DNA from: Cryptomeria japonica
Taxonomy: Eukaryota > Streptophyta > Pinopsida > Cupressales > Cupressaceae
DNA length: 64,000 bases
Assembly (NCBI RefSeq): GCF_030272615.1
Contig: NC_081412.1
Coordinates: 142,064,247 to 142,128,246 of the forward strand
Direction of reading: 5' to 3'
In this document: positions 11,190-23,304 of the stretch, in pieces
How the letters are laid out: each line of letters opens with the position of its first letter
Position numbering within the stretch: position 1 is the stretch's first letter
Program-made: the position numbers and the translations under genes
Notes under the pieces: generated by a model
The model's database searches: none
Seen by the model: the letters and a program-made list of their open reading frames with translations, nothing else
Told to the model about the DNA's origin: nothing

Positions 11190-11790
11190 TTTAATAGTTA
11201 ATAAATGGATTAATAAGGTGAGATTGCTTAATCTTTAGATGCTTCAAAGAGATTTTGAAACTCTCCAAAGGAAGGATAGTGAACAAACTTCTATACAAGA
11301 GTCTATTGTTTGATAAAGCAATTAATGACAAATGATAAAATCATGGAAGAGAAAATGATTATAAAGAAAATATTTATAAATCTACCATCTAAGTTAATGT
11401 AATACTAATTGCTATTGAAGAGGCCAAAGACCTATCACAATTGATAGTGGATGGGTTGATGGGTTCACTTGAAACCAATGAAAACCACCTAAATAAGTCT
11501 GCAAATTCATCTCAAGAGAAAGATTTCAAATATTAGGCTTGTACAAGAGGCAGTGTGAGAGGTAGAGATAGCTCTAGATGGAGCTCAAGAAGTTGAGGTA
11601 GAAGCAACTCTAGTAGGGGAGCTTCTAGAGTAGATAGATCTAGATAAACACGCAATCAAGAGAGAACAGGTAGCTCAAGTTCTAGATCTAGATCCAAAAA
11701 AATATAGTAACTCAAGTCTAGCTCTAGATCCAAGAAAAATAATAGTAGTTCTAGATTTGAGTTGCGAGAAAAGGGTTAGTTATGATTTAC
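11190..11790 (+). pseudogene. Decayed copia gag (UBN2) fragment with Ser/Arg/Gly-rich tail
   Basis: Read across many stops, this gives NKVRLLNL, MLQRDFETLQRKDSE (about 11212-11285), then segments matching the middle and end of copia UBN2 gag, including IEEAKDLSQLIVDGLMGSLE-like sequence (about 11415-11475). A Ser/Arg/Gly-rich stretch follows (11540-11760), as often precedes the zinc knuckle in copia gag. No knuckle or pol follows; a copia LTR starts about 90 bases downstream. This may be an internally deleted element. Confidence 0.6.
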
Positions 11791-11881
11791 ACAAAAAAGG
11801 TGCAAAAATATAGATGGAAAATTGTTACAAGTATGCCTTTGTCTTGTCATTGATGCCAACCCCTTTGATTCGAAAGTAGAG

Positions 11882-12180
11882 TGTTGGGTCCAAAAGATAC
11901 GTTTTGGTCTGAAGTTGATGCACTCCATTTGCATTTTGATTCAAATAAATTTTTGTATAGATATTGTCTTTTAAGTGTACAGAGAACACTTTCATGTATC
12001 GGTCGATGATCTAGTTGATTCTTTTTGGTTCGGAGTTAGACATTTGGTTTCAGTTTTGGTCTGGATTAAGCTCTATGCATTACATATTTTAACTGGGTTG
12101 TACATTTTGGGTTAGAGATGTGCATACATGTTACAACCTTTCTTTTGGGTGACTTGGTGATGATGTTTTTGTTTCAAATT

Positions 12181-12215
<35 letters not shown>

Positions 12216-13088
12216 TTCAAATAATTTCACACACTTGTGCATTTATGAGAAAGATTTAAATAGCTCTTGATACTAGCAATTCTTTCACCAATCGTATTAA
12301 TTCCTTTGTCCTTTAATTTTTTATAAATCTTTCATATCTCTCAGTAAATCTTTCTCATAAATGCACAAGTGTGTGAAATTATTTGAAGTATGAATATATA
12401 TAAACACATGTAGGCCTGACAATTATATATATTTTTGTAGGTATGTATGCATGTTGGATTGATGGAAGAATGGAGTTATTATTTATGATGTATATGTATG
12501 TATGCATGTATGAGTGGTATATAGAATGATGAATGTGTGTGCGACTTAATATAAGGATGGCAATGCAAGTGATGTTGCTACATTAGAAGGCATTGTAATA
12601 CAGAGGTGACAGTTGACACGAGGCTAGTAATTCAGAGACATGAAGATCCATATATTCTAGTTAGGTTAGAATTTGTGCTATAATAGAAATTGTGATCAAC
12701 ATATTGAGATGCCTTTATTCATATAGTTCCTTTTCTATAAATTGTAATATTGTATCTTGCCATAATATAGTTAGCTTCTATGCGTAAGTCTTTTTGTTGT
12801 ATCTTGCACCAATTGTAGTTATCCTTGGTCTGCAAGTCTAGAGCAATAAGCTCCCTATTGTAACACATTTCTATAGAGTGGATCATTTTTATGAGCTGGT
12901 TCTCACTGTGGTTTTTCCCAGTTTGAGTTTTCCATGTGTAAAATATTGGTGTTCATGTGTGATTGTTATGAAAGGTTCTATAATGTCTTCATTTGATATT
13001 ATTTTAAGTGGATGCTTGGAAAAAACTTGTTGATACAAGATTGGACTTTGAAATTTTAGTTAATGTTGATTCACCCCACCTCTCAACA
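11882..13088 (+). repeat. Copia-type LTR, about 1.2 kb
   Basis: It runs TGTTGGG ... CTCAACA with matching terminal inverted repeats. Near the 3' end it has the block GTGGTTTTTCCCAGTTTGAG and ATTCACCCCACC (about 12909-13080), in the same order as in the LTRs of element D. It is followed by TCTGGTATGTG, a weak remnant of the copia primer-binding site. It contains a TA dinucleotide run (12183-12213) and a 47-base inverted repeat. No partner LTR is found in the window. Confidence 0.6.
12212..12391. repeat. Perfect 47-base inverted repeat (long hairpin)
   Basis: Arms 12212-12258 and 12345-12391 are exact reverse complements over 47 bases, separated by 86 bases. The left arm directly follows a TA dinucleotide run. 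The arms contain CACACACTTGTGCATTTATG. This could be a foldback or MITE inserted in the LTR, or a local inverted duplication. Its perfection contrasts with the decay of the surrounding LTR. Confidence 0.85.
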
Positions 13089-13237
13089 TCTGGTATGTGT
13101 TCAATGAAAATGTCTATTTTTCTCTAATTATTAAATACAACCAGTGTTGGATATTTGGTCCAAAGGGGTTACAAGGTTTTGATGGAGAAAGGAGAATAAT
13201 TCATATTTGACAAGAATGTGAGAAAGAGTATTGTTGT

Positions 13238-14510
13238 TGTAGCATCATAAATTGTATCCCTATACAATTTTGTCCTCACCCAGGTCTTACTTCTATATTC
13301 CATGCTTCCATACTTTGACTCTGCTTTGATTTTTATTCCACCCATATAGAATTAACATCTTTTGTTCCCTTGTGGAAAACTATTCAAATTTGAGCCTTGA
13401 TTAGCAAGACCATGATGCCCTAGGTGCTATTGTCCTCCCAAAATGGGCCCAAATTTGGACCCCACAATAGTCACATTTTAAAGGTGGGAAAACATTCTCC
13501 GTGTCAACTTGCCCTAACATTTCAAACATATTTGGTGTAGTTAGGTATAAAAGAAAGCCTCACCCCCTCATGTTGATAATATGTGAGAACATCTATTAAT
13601 CTCTTAATTGCACTTTTGCAAATTCAAGTGAGAAAGAAAACAAGCATCATCAAGACAATGGAGGAAAGGTAAATTTTAAATTTCAAGCATTCATGATGCC
13701 ATCCATTATCAAGAAATTCTGCATGACATAATCAATCTATAAATGAAGACTTAAAAGGAAGATTCATCAAGGTATCAAGTTCCAATTCAAGCATCTCAAT
13801 TCATATTTAGCCTTGCCCTCAAAAGGCAAGCTTTTCCAATTTAGTCAATTCCATTTCAAGTTCAATTTTAATTCAATTCAAGGGTTAATTCTAAGCTGAG
13901 GGTTTAACCTAAGGCAAACCCTATCAAAAACACCATTTTCCTTGTTTCTATGTATAGGTGATAGATTCAAGAGTTACAAATGAAGATTATAGTATCTGAG
14001 AATTTGATGATGATCAAATTTGACTTTTGTAGGAGTGAAAATTTGAGGACCAAGTCATTTTTTGTATTTTGGTCTTGTGAATTTCTAACAAGCTTTAGGG
14101 AATAGGTTTTGAGAGACATTCTAATTCTGAAAGTTTCATGTGTGTCCACACCTAATATCTGGGGACTAGGTCAATTCTTCCATCGTTTTCTTACACTTTC
14201 AAGTTGATCTCCATTCCTTCTACCTGAATATAACTCTATGTCTACACATTGTACATGTAACTTGTTGTTTATGTCATTTTATATCAAATTCCTATCATTT
14301 ATCCTAGATCTAGCATTCAATTTTAAATCTCTTAAGAATCCTCAACTAAAACAAAAAGGAGAACTAGAATTCAATCAGTATTCAATCCTTTTCTTAATAG
14401 ACTTGAGATTGAATCTGTTGAGTTCACTCTCCATTTAATGTAATGTGTGTGAAATCAGTCTAATTCCTAGTTTACATAGCTAAACTTGTGAACACTTATT
14501 TTCATCATCA
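13238..14510 (+). repeat. 5' LTR of gypsy element G1
   Basis: It runs TGTAGCATCATAAATTG ... TTCATCATCA, about 1273 bases. A TATA box candidate TATAAAAG is at 13546-13553. A primer-site-like TTGGTGAACCTGG follows at 14515, four bases past the CA end. The LTR at 26716-28030 shares its opening CATCATAAATTGTA, the CTAGGTGCTATTGTCCTCCC type block and the region around AGATCTAG-ATTCAATTTT, but differs greatly elsewhere, so the two are relatives rather than a pair. Confidence 0.65.
13546..13553 (+). promoter_or_regulatory. Putative TATA box of G1 LTR
   Basis: TATAAAAG lies about 310 bases inside the LTR, in a position suited to a U3/R boundary. The related LTR at 26716 has TATATAAG at a comparable place (27099-27106), which supports function in the ancestor. 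Confidence 0.45.
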
Positions 14511-14514
14511 AATT

Positions 14515-14527
14515 TTGGTGAACCTGG
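14515..14527 (+). other. Primer-binding-site candidate of G1
   Basis: TTGGTGAACCTGG lies immediately downstream of the LTR CA end. Element H has TTGGTGAACCCGATG in the same relative place, and the giant element has TTGGTGGATCACC. The recurrence after LTR ends supports the call. I do not assign the tRNA. Confidence 0.5.
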
Positions 14528-15050
14528 CATTGTGCTTGCATTAATTCTAATTTTTTTATTTTCAGATCTAATTTGTATGCATTTAATAAATTCATATTTG
14601 TATTCATTTCTAAAAATATATCATTTATGCACTTCATTTACATTAATTAAAAAGGTTCAATTTATAAAACCCTAGTTTATTTTGACAAAATTGACTTGTT
14701 GGTTGCATACTTTTTTATTTTTATGCTTAGATATGATTGTTGTTACATGTTAAATTTAGATTGAGAAGCATATACTTGCTTAATTTATTTGTTAATGAAT
14801 CGTTTAATAAGTAAATTGCATTGTTTAATTATTTATTTAGCTTGCATTATCAAAAGTATTATGATTTCAAGTCTATCAATACAAAATTTCCCTCTTTGTG
14901 CATGATCTTTGTTACCATTTCACCTACATGAAACATCCCAATGAGAAGAAGTTATAGAATAATGGCTTCCCAAGATTTAAATACTAAGGGGTATGATCCT
15001 TTGTTTATTAACTTATTCCAATGGAACTTTGGTAAATCCTCAATCCCTAC

Positions 15051-16545
15051 ATGCAAGACATACCTAATATTATGGAGAACAATTCTTCTTGCACTTCTCA
15101 TGATGAGGATGACTTGTTAACTAGAGTTACTACTGACCAATTGGGGAAGCTTGAACATGAGTTGGATAAGCTTCAACAATGGATGGGTCAAGAACACCTG
15201 AAAATCTTGTTACTATAATCCTACAAAAAAAAGTTGAGCATTCCATCCTTATACCTACATCTTTTCCTAATGTGTCTATATATACATCTTCTATTGAGAC
15301 TACCTCTACACAAAATTATAATCCTATTTGGTCATGGGTGCAATCCTATTAATAAATACTCCTACATACCTCCTTTTGTTAGCATTCCATTTGTTTCCAA
15401 ACCATCTCCTTTACCAACATACCATAACATTCCACCTCCATATTCTCAATCTTCATCCACCTATCACAATATTACACCTCCATCATAATCCAACATATCC
15501 ATTTCCAACTCATCTACTGAAGCCACTATCAATAACCTACCTCAAAGTGTCTCATCCTTAAAACAACAATTGGCTCCTTTAACCTAATATAAGTTCAATG
15601 TCCCTACATATTATGTAGCTAGCCCACTATTTGATGATGTGGTCAATGTAGTTGCTCCTAAGAATTTGGAAATTTCCCAATTGGAGTTATATAATGGAAA
15701 AGTTGACCCCTTGAGCCATGTGAAAACATTTCAAGCCTTGTGTAGTGATTTCTCTCATGATCATAGACTCGTGACAATAAAATTTACTTGCAATTTTAGG
15801 GATAAAGATTTGCAATGGTATTTCTCTTTGCCTCTTTATTCTATCACTTCTTTTTCACAATTAGCTAATGCATTCATTCAACAATTTCAAAATAAAACTA
15901 GTCCTCAAATTACTTTGACTGATTTGATTCATTGTAAGAAAGGAGTTAAAGAAAAAGTGACTAATTTTATTGGTAGATATAAACATTTTTATTCATAAAT
16001 TTCTTATCGTATGCCTGATGGTGATGTTCAAAGAATTTTCATTACTAATTTACAAAAGGATATTAGAGAGAAGCTTTTATTTTCTGAATTTTCATCTTTC
16101 ACAAAATTGTGTGTAGTGTTTCATAACTATCAGCTTCAAGTGAGCTAGTTTGAATCCTCTTCTTCAATGTCTTCGGTTGATAAGAATTAAAGCGGTCAAA
16201 AATCGTTCAACAAAATTAAAAAGATAAAAAAAGGCTTCATCAAGATCAACATTGACAACTCTTCCAATCATATAAACACACAAGTGGCAGCCACAATGCC
16301 AAGTGTGGCCCCTTTATCATGAGACTTTAGGAAAGAATTAACTCCACCTTTTGAATCATTAAATAGTATAATTATTAGATTGATGAATGCTAATTTGTTG
16401 CAACTTCCTCCCATCAAACCTATAGACACCTATAAGCCTTTAATAGCTTCTTTTGACCATAAATCCTTTTCTCAATACCATCATAAAGTTGGACATGATA
16501 CTAAAAAGTGTTACAAATTGAGGCATAAGATCCAAGACCTTTATT
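15051..16545 (+). pseudogene. Gypsy gag of G1 (Retrotrans_gag), broken
   Basis: The frame opens with MQDIPNIMENN at 15051 and a short helical segment with LGKLEHELDKLQQWMG. A Pro/Tyr/Ser-rich linker follows (15370-15490), then the capsid-like Retrotrans_gag domain at 15639-16150, with LYNGKVDPLSHVKTFQAL, DLQWYFSLP and KEKVTNFIGRYK. A knuckle-like YHHKVGHDTKKC (about 16476-16511) has lost its leading Cys. Stops lie at 15216, 15486 and 15996, among others. It resembles plant gypsy gags whose zinc finger reads C-YH-x-GH-x4-C. The product would have been the capsid of a virus-like particle. Confidence 0.75.
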
Positions 16546-16779
16546 GATTCCAATACCATATCTGTAGAGGGCATGAATGATAAAGGAAGCAAATATGTGG
16601 CACCTCCTCATTATAATTTACAAATCTTAACTAGAATCCTTTTCCTTCTCATTCCACTAATGTTGTTGAGTCTAAGCCACTTAGATTTACTCCTAATGAC
16701 GTAGGCATATAATCTCACAATGTTGTTGACCTTATTGAAAGACCCAAATCCAAACCTGAACCATGCATTACTTTTGATT

Positions 16780-17260
16780 CTAGTAAGACTATTATAGCTC
16801 TTGATGGACCATTGTACATTACTATGAAGATTAAAGGAAATCTCTCATGAGGGGTACTCATTGATCCAAAATTTATGGTGAATGTTATCACTAACGAACA
16901 TCACTTTACTCAACAATTTCATTATACATATGACAAATACGATGCAGTGATTAAGGTGCACAATAGTTTCAGTTGTCCTTAAGATGTCACATTTTCCATC
17001 ATCCCTATCTTTGATTAATTTTGTGTGAAGTTGGGGTCCATCCTTGGTTCTCTTCCATGCAATCTATTCCTTCTACCATCCATAAGTTTTTGAAGTTCCC
17101 TCAGAATGGGCATATTATCATGATTAGTCATAGCATTTACCAACACACAACAAGGAGTGGAAATATCAGTCTTGATTACTTGGCCTTATCAACTTGAACC
17201 TTTGAAACCTTGAATAGATATCCTTTTCTTATCCTACCAAAAATGGAAAAAAGAGACGAC
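16780..17260 (+). pseudogene. Gypsy aspartic protease remnant of G1
   Basis: Segments around ALDGPLYITMKIKGNLS and GVLIDPKFMVNVIT (16800-16890) match the start of plant gypsy retropepsins, where a DxGA motif supplies the catalytic Asp. Here only Asp-Pro-Lys remains. The block with VKLGS near 17022 and FPQNGHIIMISHSIY-like codons (17095-17145) corresponds to the region that in G2 reads YNILLGRSWIHAMK. Stops and shifts are frequent. No RT follows. Confidence 0.55.
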
Positions 17261-17965
17261 ACTATCCTTGAGTAAACCTAAATATCCTTCACATATAGAT
17301 ACTCCTCACCCTAGATCTAGACTTCTTCCTATGCCTATTCATTCTTTATATGCTATTGTCCCACACCATACATCATATAGAAGAAAACATTGATCATCTT
17401 ATATCTTTCAACCTTGTGAGTTTTCTTTAATTCCCTCCCCTACAAGAGAAGAAAATTGAAGCTTATGTTGAGATCCTTAACCTTGCAATTTTTTAGTCGA
17501 ACTAAGATAAATCATAGTGAAAGAGAACCTTGACAACAATGTTGTGCCAAGGCTCATGAACTTTCTTCCCAGGCCAATTTATGCCCAAAGACACCAAATG
17601 TTGACTTAGTCCCATTTTTTCGACGTTTGTCTAACCCTAGGGAGGAAGTTCAACTCAATCTACCACATGAAAAGATAAAAATGTCTATTCATGTTATAAA
17701 TACTATTGTGATTAATATTATAATGGTAATAATGTTGATCCTAATTATTTTGATGATACGTATGAGGTTATTAAGATTAATCATGAACTATCTTCACAAT
17801 TTTCAAAAGATTTAACTCTATCACCTAGTGATAAAAAAAAGTGACTTATTATTAGAGAATGGCTCTTGTTTGGAACTTGTTGTAGCTACATCTACCATGC
17901 TCATTGTTGATCCTCTTATATAATTTCCAACATCCCTAAATGATGTTAAGAAAAGCTGGGGGGTA
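17261..17965 (+). other. Decayed 3' internal region of G1
   Basis: Short plus-strand coding-like pieces in changing frames, such as the frame 17627-17815 with NPREEVQLNLPHEK. The segment ends at AAAAGCTGGGGGGTAGATT (17952-17970), which could be a polypurine tract. There are no RT, RNase H or integrase motifs. The assignment to G1 is by position only. Confidence 0.35.
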
Positions 17966-20340
17966 GATTATTTGGTTGACTAGCTTTGCTTGTGTAGTAG
18001 ATTATTATGTGTGTTTCCTTGTACATAATTTTATTCCCTCATGTTGTATTTCTTGATATGTCTATGTTATGTTAGGCTATCTTTGGATTACCCTTTCTTC
18101 TCCATTAGCACAAGGTAATCAAGAGTCCAAATCTATCATGGCATTCTTCTATTTGTATCTCAATTCTTCTATATGTCATATCAATGTTATCTCGTACACG
18201 TGCTATTGTTTATAAATGTGACTTTGTGTTGTCTAATTGGGGATGATATAAAGCATTGAAATCTATTTTTGGTGTCTACCATATTGGCCAAAAAATACTC
18301 TTTGTTCATCGTATGCGTTCTTCTTCCATTCTGTTCATAGTTCCACTACCTTTGGAGGAAGAGGTTAATTCAATGCAATCATACTTAATATACATGATTT
18401 ATCAAAAGCACATATCGACCCTAGTTAGTTGATCCCTTATGTGCTTTCTCATTATGTTTGTGACCATTTCCATTGATTTTTCCTTTCTTGGGGCATATCA
18501 TTGTGGCATTGTGCTTGTCTTTCAAGATGATAGTATACTACCTTAAAGGAATTGCTCCTGTGGAGGTATACACTTCGCTCATTAGTACACTTTATGCATC
18601 CACCACAAGACTTATTTTACACATTTTTGTTCACACACCATGACATGTTTGGTACATGTTTTAGTACCCATTTTCTAGTTGATTCAATTTAATTATTCAA
18701 ATTACTTTGCAAACCAGGCCTTTTGCTTTGTGATCTTCTACATTGATTTTTCAATTCAAAATGTTCATTCATGAATCCTAGTAAGCATGAGCCTTACCAG
18801 GCCAGCATATTCATCCTCTCTTTTCTCTTCATTTGTTTCTCCTTTTATCTTGATGTTAGTGTTGACTAATTTCATGTCAACTATTAGCCTGGGACAAATC
18901 CACTCTGAGATATTTCACTGGCTACCAAACCCTGAGGGCAAACCTCCTTCTAGAGCCCTAAAAACCTAAAACCTAAGTGTTAAGGCATTTAATCCTTTTA
19001 ATTCTTTTTTGGTCTCTAATATTATAACTTAGTGATGACCAGCTCGAGAGGTTGAGTCATTAAGGACTTAACAGCTAGAGGGTTTTAACCCATGGCGGGG
19101 CTAGTTTCCTCTTTACCTTCTACCTGGATGGTGGGGTCCTCAACCTTTTCGGCCATACTTTCAAAGGCTAGAAAAATTAAAAGCACATCTTGGCAAAATT
19201 CCATGTCTTGCTGAAAGGGCTGATGATCATGGTGGGGTCCCGCATGCTACATCATGCAGGTGGTCTCAGTGGACACTTGGATCGGTGGGCACCAACGCCA
19301 TATGCTTTTTGGTGTAACTTTCGAAGGGAAACATAGCCCAAAACCCATCTTGCCAAAATTTCATGTCTTGGAAACATGGACACAACCCATGGTGGGGCCC
19401 CCTTTCATGCATAGAGATAGATCTAATGGTTCCAGCCCGATACGTGGTGCAATCTTGGTCATGGATTTTCACTTAAAGGGGTGATCAATGGTGGTGTTTT
19501 AAACTTCAATTGCCCCCCTTGGACAATTATGTTGTTCCATCTCGTGCATCCATGTTTGCATGACATGGATCAATCAACGATAGAAATTCAAACTCCCATA
19601 GACCATTGGGATTCAAATCTCTACTAGATTTGGTTATCAACTAGATGTCCGATCCAATTTTGGACCTCATCAGCAGCTAAATCTAATCTGATTTCGATTC
19701 ACCCACTCTCAGACATCTATCATTACTATAGAAGGGACTCTACAAATCAATTTTAGACACCATCTAGGGGTATTCAATGCAGATTGAGGACTTTTTTGCC
19801 TCTATGGTACCATATGATTCATATCAAATCAGAACCTTCTTCGCTTGTAGAGATATTTTGTTTCCTCCTAGATGAAAATCTATTCTTAGAGTTGTAATAC
19901 ATGTAATCAGATCAGTTTTTTTATCGGATTCCCCACCTTTAATATTTTGTAACCTAACCCTAGGTAGGATTAGGGTTTCTTCACTACAATCCAACCTAAG
20001 TTATGCCTAAACTACAAAGGCAATTTTTTTAGTCTTTTTGAGCATCTTCTTTTTTTCTTTCTTCTATAGAGAACGTATGTTTCTCTACATTTGTAAAAAA
20101 TGTTTTTCCTTACATGAATAAAAGTAGCCTTCTTCTCTTATTTCGGTTCACACAATTTTTGTAATTCACTTACCTTCTTGTCTAACTACATCTTCTTTTG
20201 TTTCCCTTAGCATAGGTGATTGTGTTGATCCTTTTGAAGATGTTGACTGAGAACTCTTAGTTACTCTTGCCATCTTGTAATATTTCCAACCTTCACTCAT
20301 TCTTAGGGCATCATTTTAGATAGAATTTTGTAGAGACACA
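17966..20340. other. Non-coding stretch with a degenerate 160-base duplication
   Basis: No sustained coding frame. AATAAAAG near 20118 and a T-rich end resemble the polyadenylation side of an LTR, and the start follows a purine tract, so an unrecognised LTR is possible. Within it CATCTTG-CAAAATT-CATGTCTTG recurs at 19186 and 19346, and GTGGGG(T/C)CC at 19232 and 19392, both with a 160-base period. Confidence 0.35.
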
Positions 20341-21904
20341 TGACAAAGTCATCCATAATACCAACAGAACCTATGGATGTTGATGATGCTTGTAGAGATG
20401 AAAATTGGGTTAAAGAAAGAGAAGAAGAATTGAATCAGATTGAAAAGAATAATAAATGAATTCTTATTCCTAGACCTAAGGATAAGAATGTAATTGGAAC
20501 TAAATAGTTCTTCCATAATAAATTGAATGAACAAGCTGAAATTGTTAGGAATAAAGATAGACTTGTTTGTAAGGGATATTCTCAGATGGAAGGTATTGAT
20601 TTTGAGGAGACTTTTGCTCTAGTAGCTATAATTGAAGTTGTTAGATTATTTCTTTCTTATACTGCTTATAAATATTTTAAAGTGTATCAGATGGATGTCA
20701 AGTCAGCCTTTCTTAATGGTGAGTTGGAAGAGGAAGTCTATATTGAGCAACCAGATGGATTTCAGTTGACAGATGAAAAAATATGGTTTACAGATTGAAA
20801 AAAGCACTATATGGACTCAAGAAAGCTCCAAGAGCTTGGTATGATAAATTGGATAGGTATTTGGTGAAGCTTGAATTCAATAAAGGTACCGCTGATAGTA
20901 ATCTATACTTTAAGATTGATAATGTTAATATTTTGATTGTTGAAGTATTTGCTGATGACATTATTTTTGGTGGAGATGATAGATTGTGCACGAAGTTTGT
21001 TGATGATACACGAAATGAGTTTGAAATGTCTATGATTGGTGAGATGAAATTATTTTTGGGATTGAAAATTACTCAGTCAAGTAAAGGTATTTATATATCT
21101 AAATCTAAGTATGTGAAGGAATTGTTGAAGAAGTTTGGTTTGGATGATGCTAAGCTAGTTGGTACTCCTATGGTGACCGGATGCAAGTTGTCAAAGGATG
21201 ATGATTCTCCAAAAGCAAACTAGATTAGATATAGCTCTATGATTGGTGGACTTCCATACTTGTCTTAGGCTAGGTCGGATATAAGGAATGTTGTATATCT
21301 TCTTGCTAGATTTCAAGTCGATCCTAGGGAATCTCATGTTGTTGTTGTGGAAATAATATTTAGATATTTGAAAGGGATAATTGATTTTGGTTTGTGGTAT
21401 CCTAAAGATGATGACTTTACTTTAAGTGCTTTTACTGATGTTGATTAGGTAGGTGATGTTGATGATAGAAAGAGTACTAGTGGTGGTGCATTTTTCTTGG
21501 GAAAGAGATTGGTTTCATGGATGAGTAAGAAGCAGAATGCTATTTTTTTATCTATTATAGAAGATGAATACATCGTTCTTGCTAGCAACTATACATAGGC
21601 AATTTGGATGAAGTAGATGTTGAAGGATATTAGAGTTGTTTATCGTGTGCCTACTGCTATATATTGTGATCATCCAAGAACAACAATCAATATTTATAAG
21701 AATATAGTGTTGCAATCCAAGACTAAGCATATATCAATCAAGTTTCATTTCTTGAGAGAGAAGGTGAATGAGAAGGAAGTCAAATTGGAGTGTGTGTCTA
21801 CAAAGGAACAAATTGTAGATATCTTCACAAAGCCTTTTCCTAAAAATACCTTTGAGCATCTCAGAGAGAAGCTAGGGTTCATTGCCCCTCTTGATGAGAA
21901 CTAA
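20341..21904 (+). pseudogene. Element C: copia reverse transcriptase and RNase H, broken
   Basis: The 3' half of a copia pol. RT starts near EELNQIEKNN and KDKNVIGTK (20425-20505), then [34 protein letters not shown] (20683-20742) and KKALYGLKKAPRAWYDK after a frameshift at about 20785. The catalytic box reads FADDIIFGG (about 20948-20974) instead of the usual F/YVDD. RNase H follows with GDVDDRKSTSGGAFFLGKR, CDHPRTTINI and [14 protein letters not shown], ending IFTKPFPKNTFEHLREKLG. Stops include TAG where Trp is expected at 20506 and 21446. Integrase and everything 5' are missing, so the element is truncated at about 20341. Confidence 0.85.
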
Positions 21905-22245
21905 GATGCATGGATTTGCATCAGTCTAGTGGACTTCACAGAGATATATTGTGATTCATATTGATAAGTGAGGCTGCTACTCGGGGGGAGTAGTCAGTGT
22001 GGTGGTTCAGATGTTTAGATTTGTAAGTTTTTTCTAAGGGGGAGAGATTATCTTGTAAGGGTGAGAGAATAATGATTTTCATATGTGCCTTTTGCATTGA
22101 TATCAAAGGAGGAGAGAGTCATGTGAAAAACTGCTATATCATGTGCATACTCTCATGGGGAGATTGTTGAGAGCTATGGGAGATTGTTGGTTGTTGATTT
22201 CTTTCTTTGCATTGATTGTTTTTCACATTCATATGTTGTCATCAA

Positions 22246-22261
22246 TGCCAAAGGGGGAGAT
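22246..22261 (+). other. Polypurine tract of element C
   Basis: ATGCCAAAGGGGGAGA just before the 3' LTR is the usual copia plus-strand primer (compare AAAGGGAGAGATTG in D and its reverse complement in E). A further GGGGGAGT copy lies near 21984. Confidence 0.7.
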
Positions 22262-23304
22262 TTTTGGATATTGCTGAGAAGTTTGCTGGAATGATGTGTT
22301 ATTATTAATGTCAAAATATTCTTGTGTGTTCCAGTGTTGCAATCGTAATGGATGAGTTGGTTTGATTAGTGTGTTATAGATGATTTATTGTAGATTAAAG
22401 GGTTTTGAGATAAGTATATCTAGTTGATTCAGCTAAAGTGTCAGTGGTCCGCATGGTGAGTTGATTGAGTTATGAGATCCGATATTGAGGTTGGTTTTCA
22501 GTTGTCTGTGTTGATCAATGTTTTGTATTATGCTCTGCATTTATTTGGAATTGCAATATCTTTGTTTATGGATTTGGTAGAGTGTTTGGGATGTTCATAT
22601 GTGTCATCAATTCAGATGGTTCATGATTTGGAGGTCCACAAGTGAATCTTTTAGTTTGTCAGTCAGTTCAGTGTGTGTTCTTGAGGTTCAATTGTTGTTG
22701 TGGTAATTCATGATGCTTGTGGATGTTTCTAGATCATGTGCTATCTGTGTTCATGGTTTGCATTGATCATTGTGAGCATTATTGATCATTTTCTTGATCC
22801 GGTGGTGTTTCTCAAGTTATGCGATATTCATGATGATTGTAGCATGTTGCGTATGTTCAAGGCAAAATTATTGGAGATGTTTCTTGTCTGCAATGTTGAT
22901 TTAGGTCCAGACTATGTCTTAGTTGACATTGTTTTGGTCTGCATGTGTTGTTGTAGTGTGTGAGGTTATATTCTCTGTAATTTGTGTTGAGTGTTCAGCT
23001 AACCTTGAAAAACATGTTGATGATTTGTATAAATATATGTAACAATCATATGGGAGATGTATCTGTGTGTGAAAACAATGATTTGATCTTTCAATAGAAT
23101 AGAAGAAGTGCGAAGAAGTTTAAGTTTGAGTTGAGTAAAGTTTAAGTTTGAGTTGAGTTGAGTTTGAAAAATCTTGGTGTTATGTGTGTTATTGATGTGG
23201 TGTTGATTTATGCTTTCATTGTTAATAATCAGATCCGAATTTAAGTTTGAGTTGAGTAAAGTTGTTGTGCGAATTGATTCAACCCCCACCCCCCCTAACT
23301 CTCA
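22262..23304 (+). repeat. 3' LTR of element C
   Basis: It starts TTTTGGATATTGCTGAG, a decayed TGTTGG start, directly after the polypurine tract. It ends near AACTCTCA after an ATTGATTCAACCCCCACC block, equivalent to the GATTCACCCCTCC end of the D LTRs. A TATA-like TATAAATA is near 23028. GTTTAAGTTTGAGTTGAG recurs at about 23118, 23141 and 23240. About 1.04 kb. No 5' LTR is in the window. Confidence 0.65.

Noticed and set aside
19254-19484. Overlapping plus and minus frames of 68-76 residues
   Set aside because: They arise in the less AT-rich 160-base duplicated region. No domain, and the two units do not preserve a common frame.
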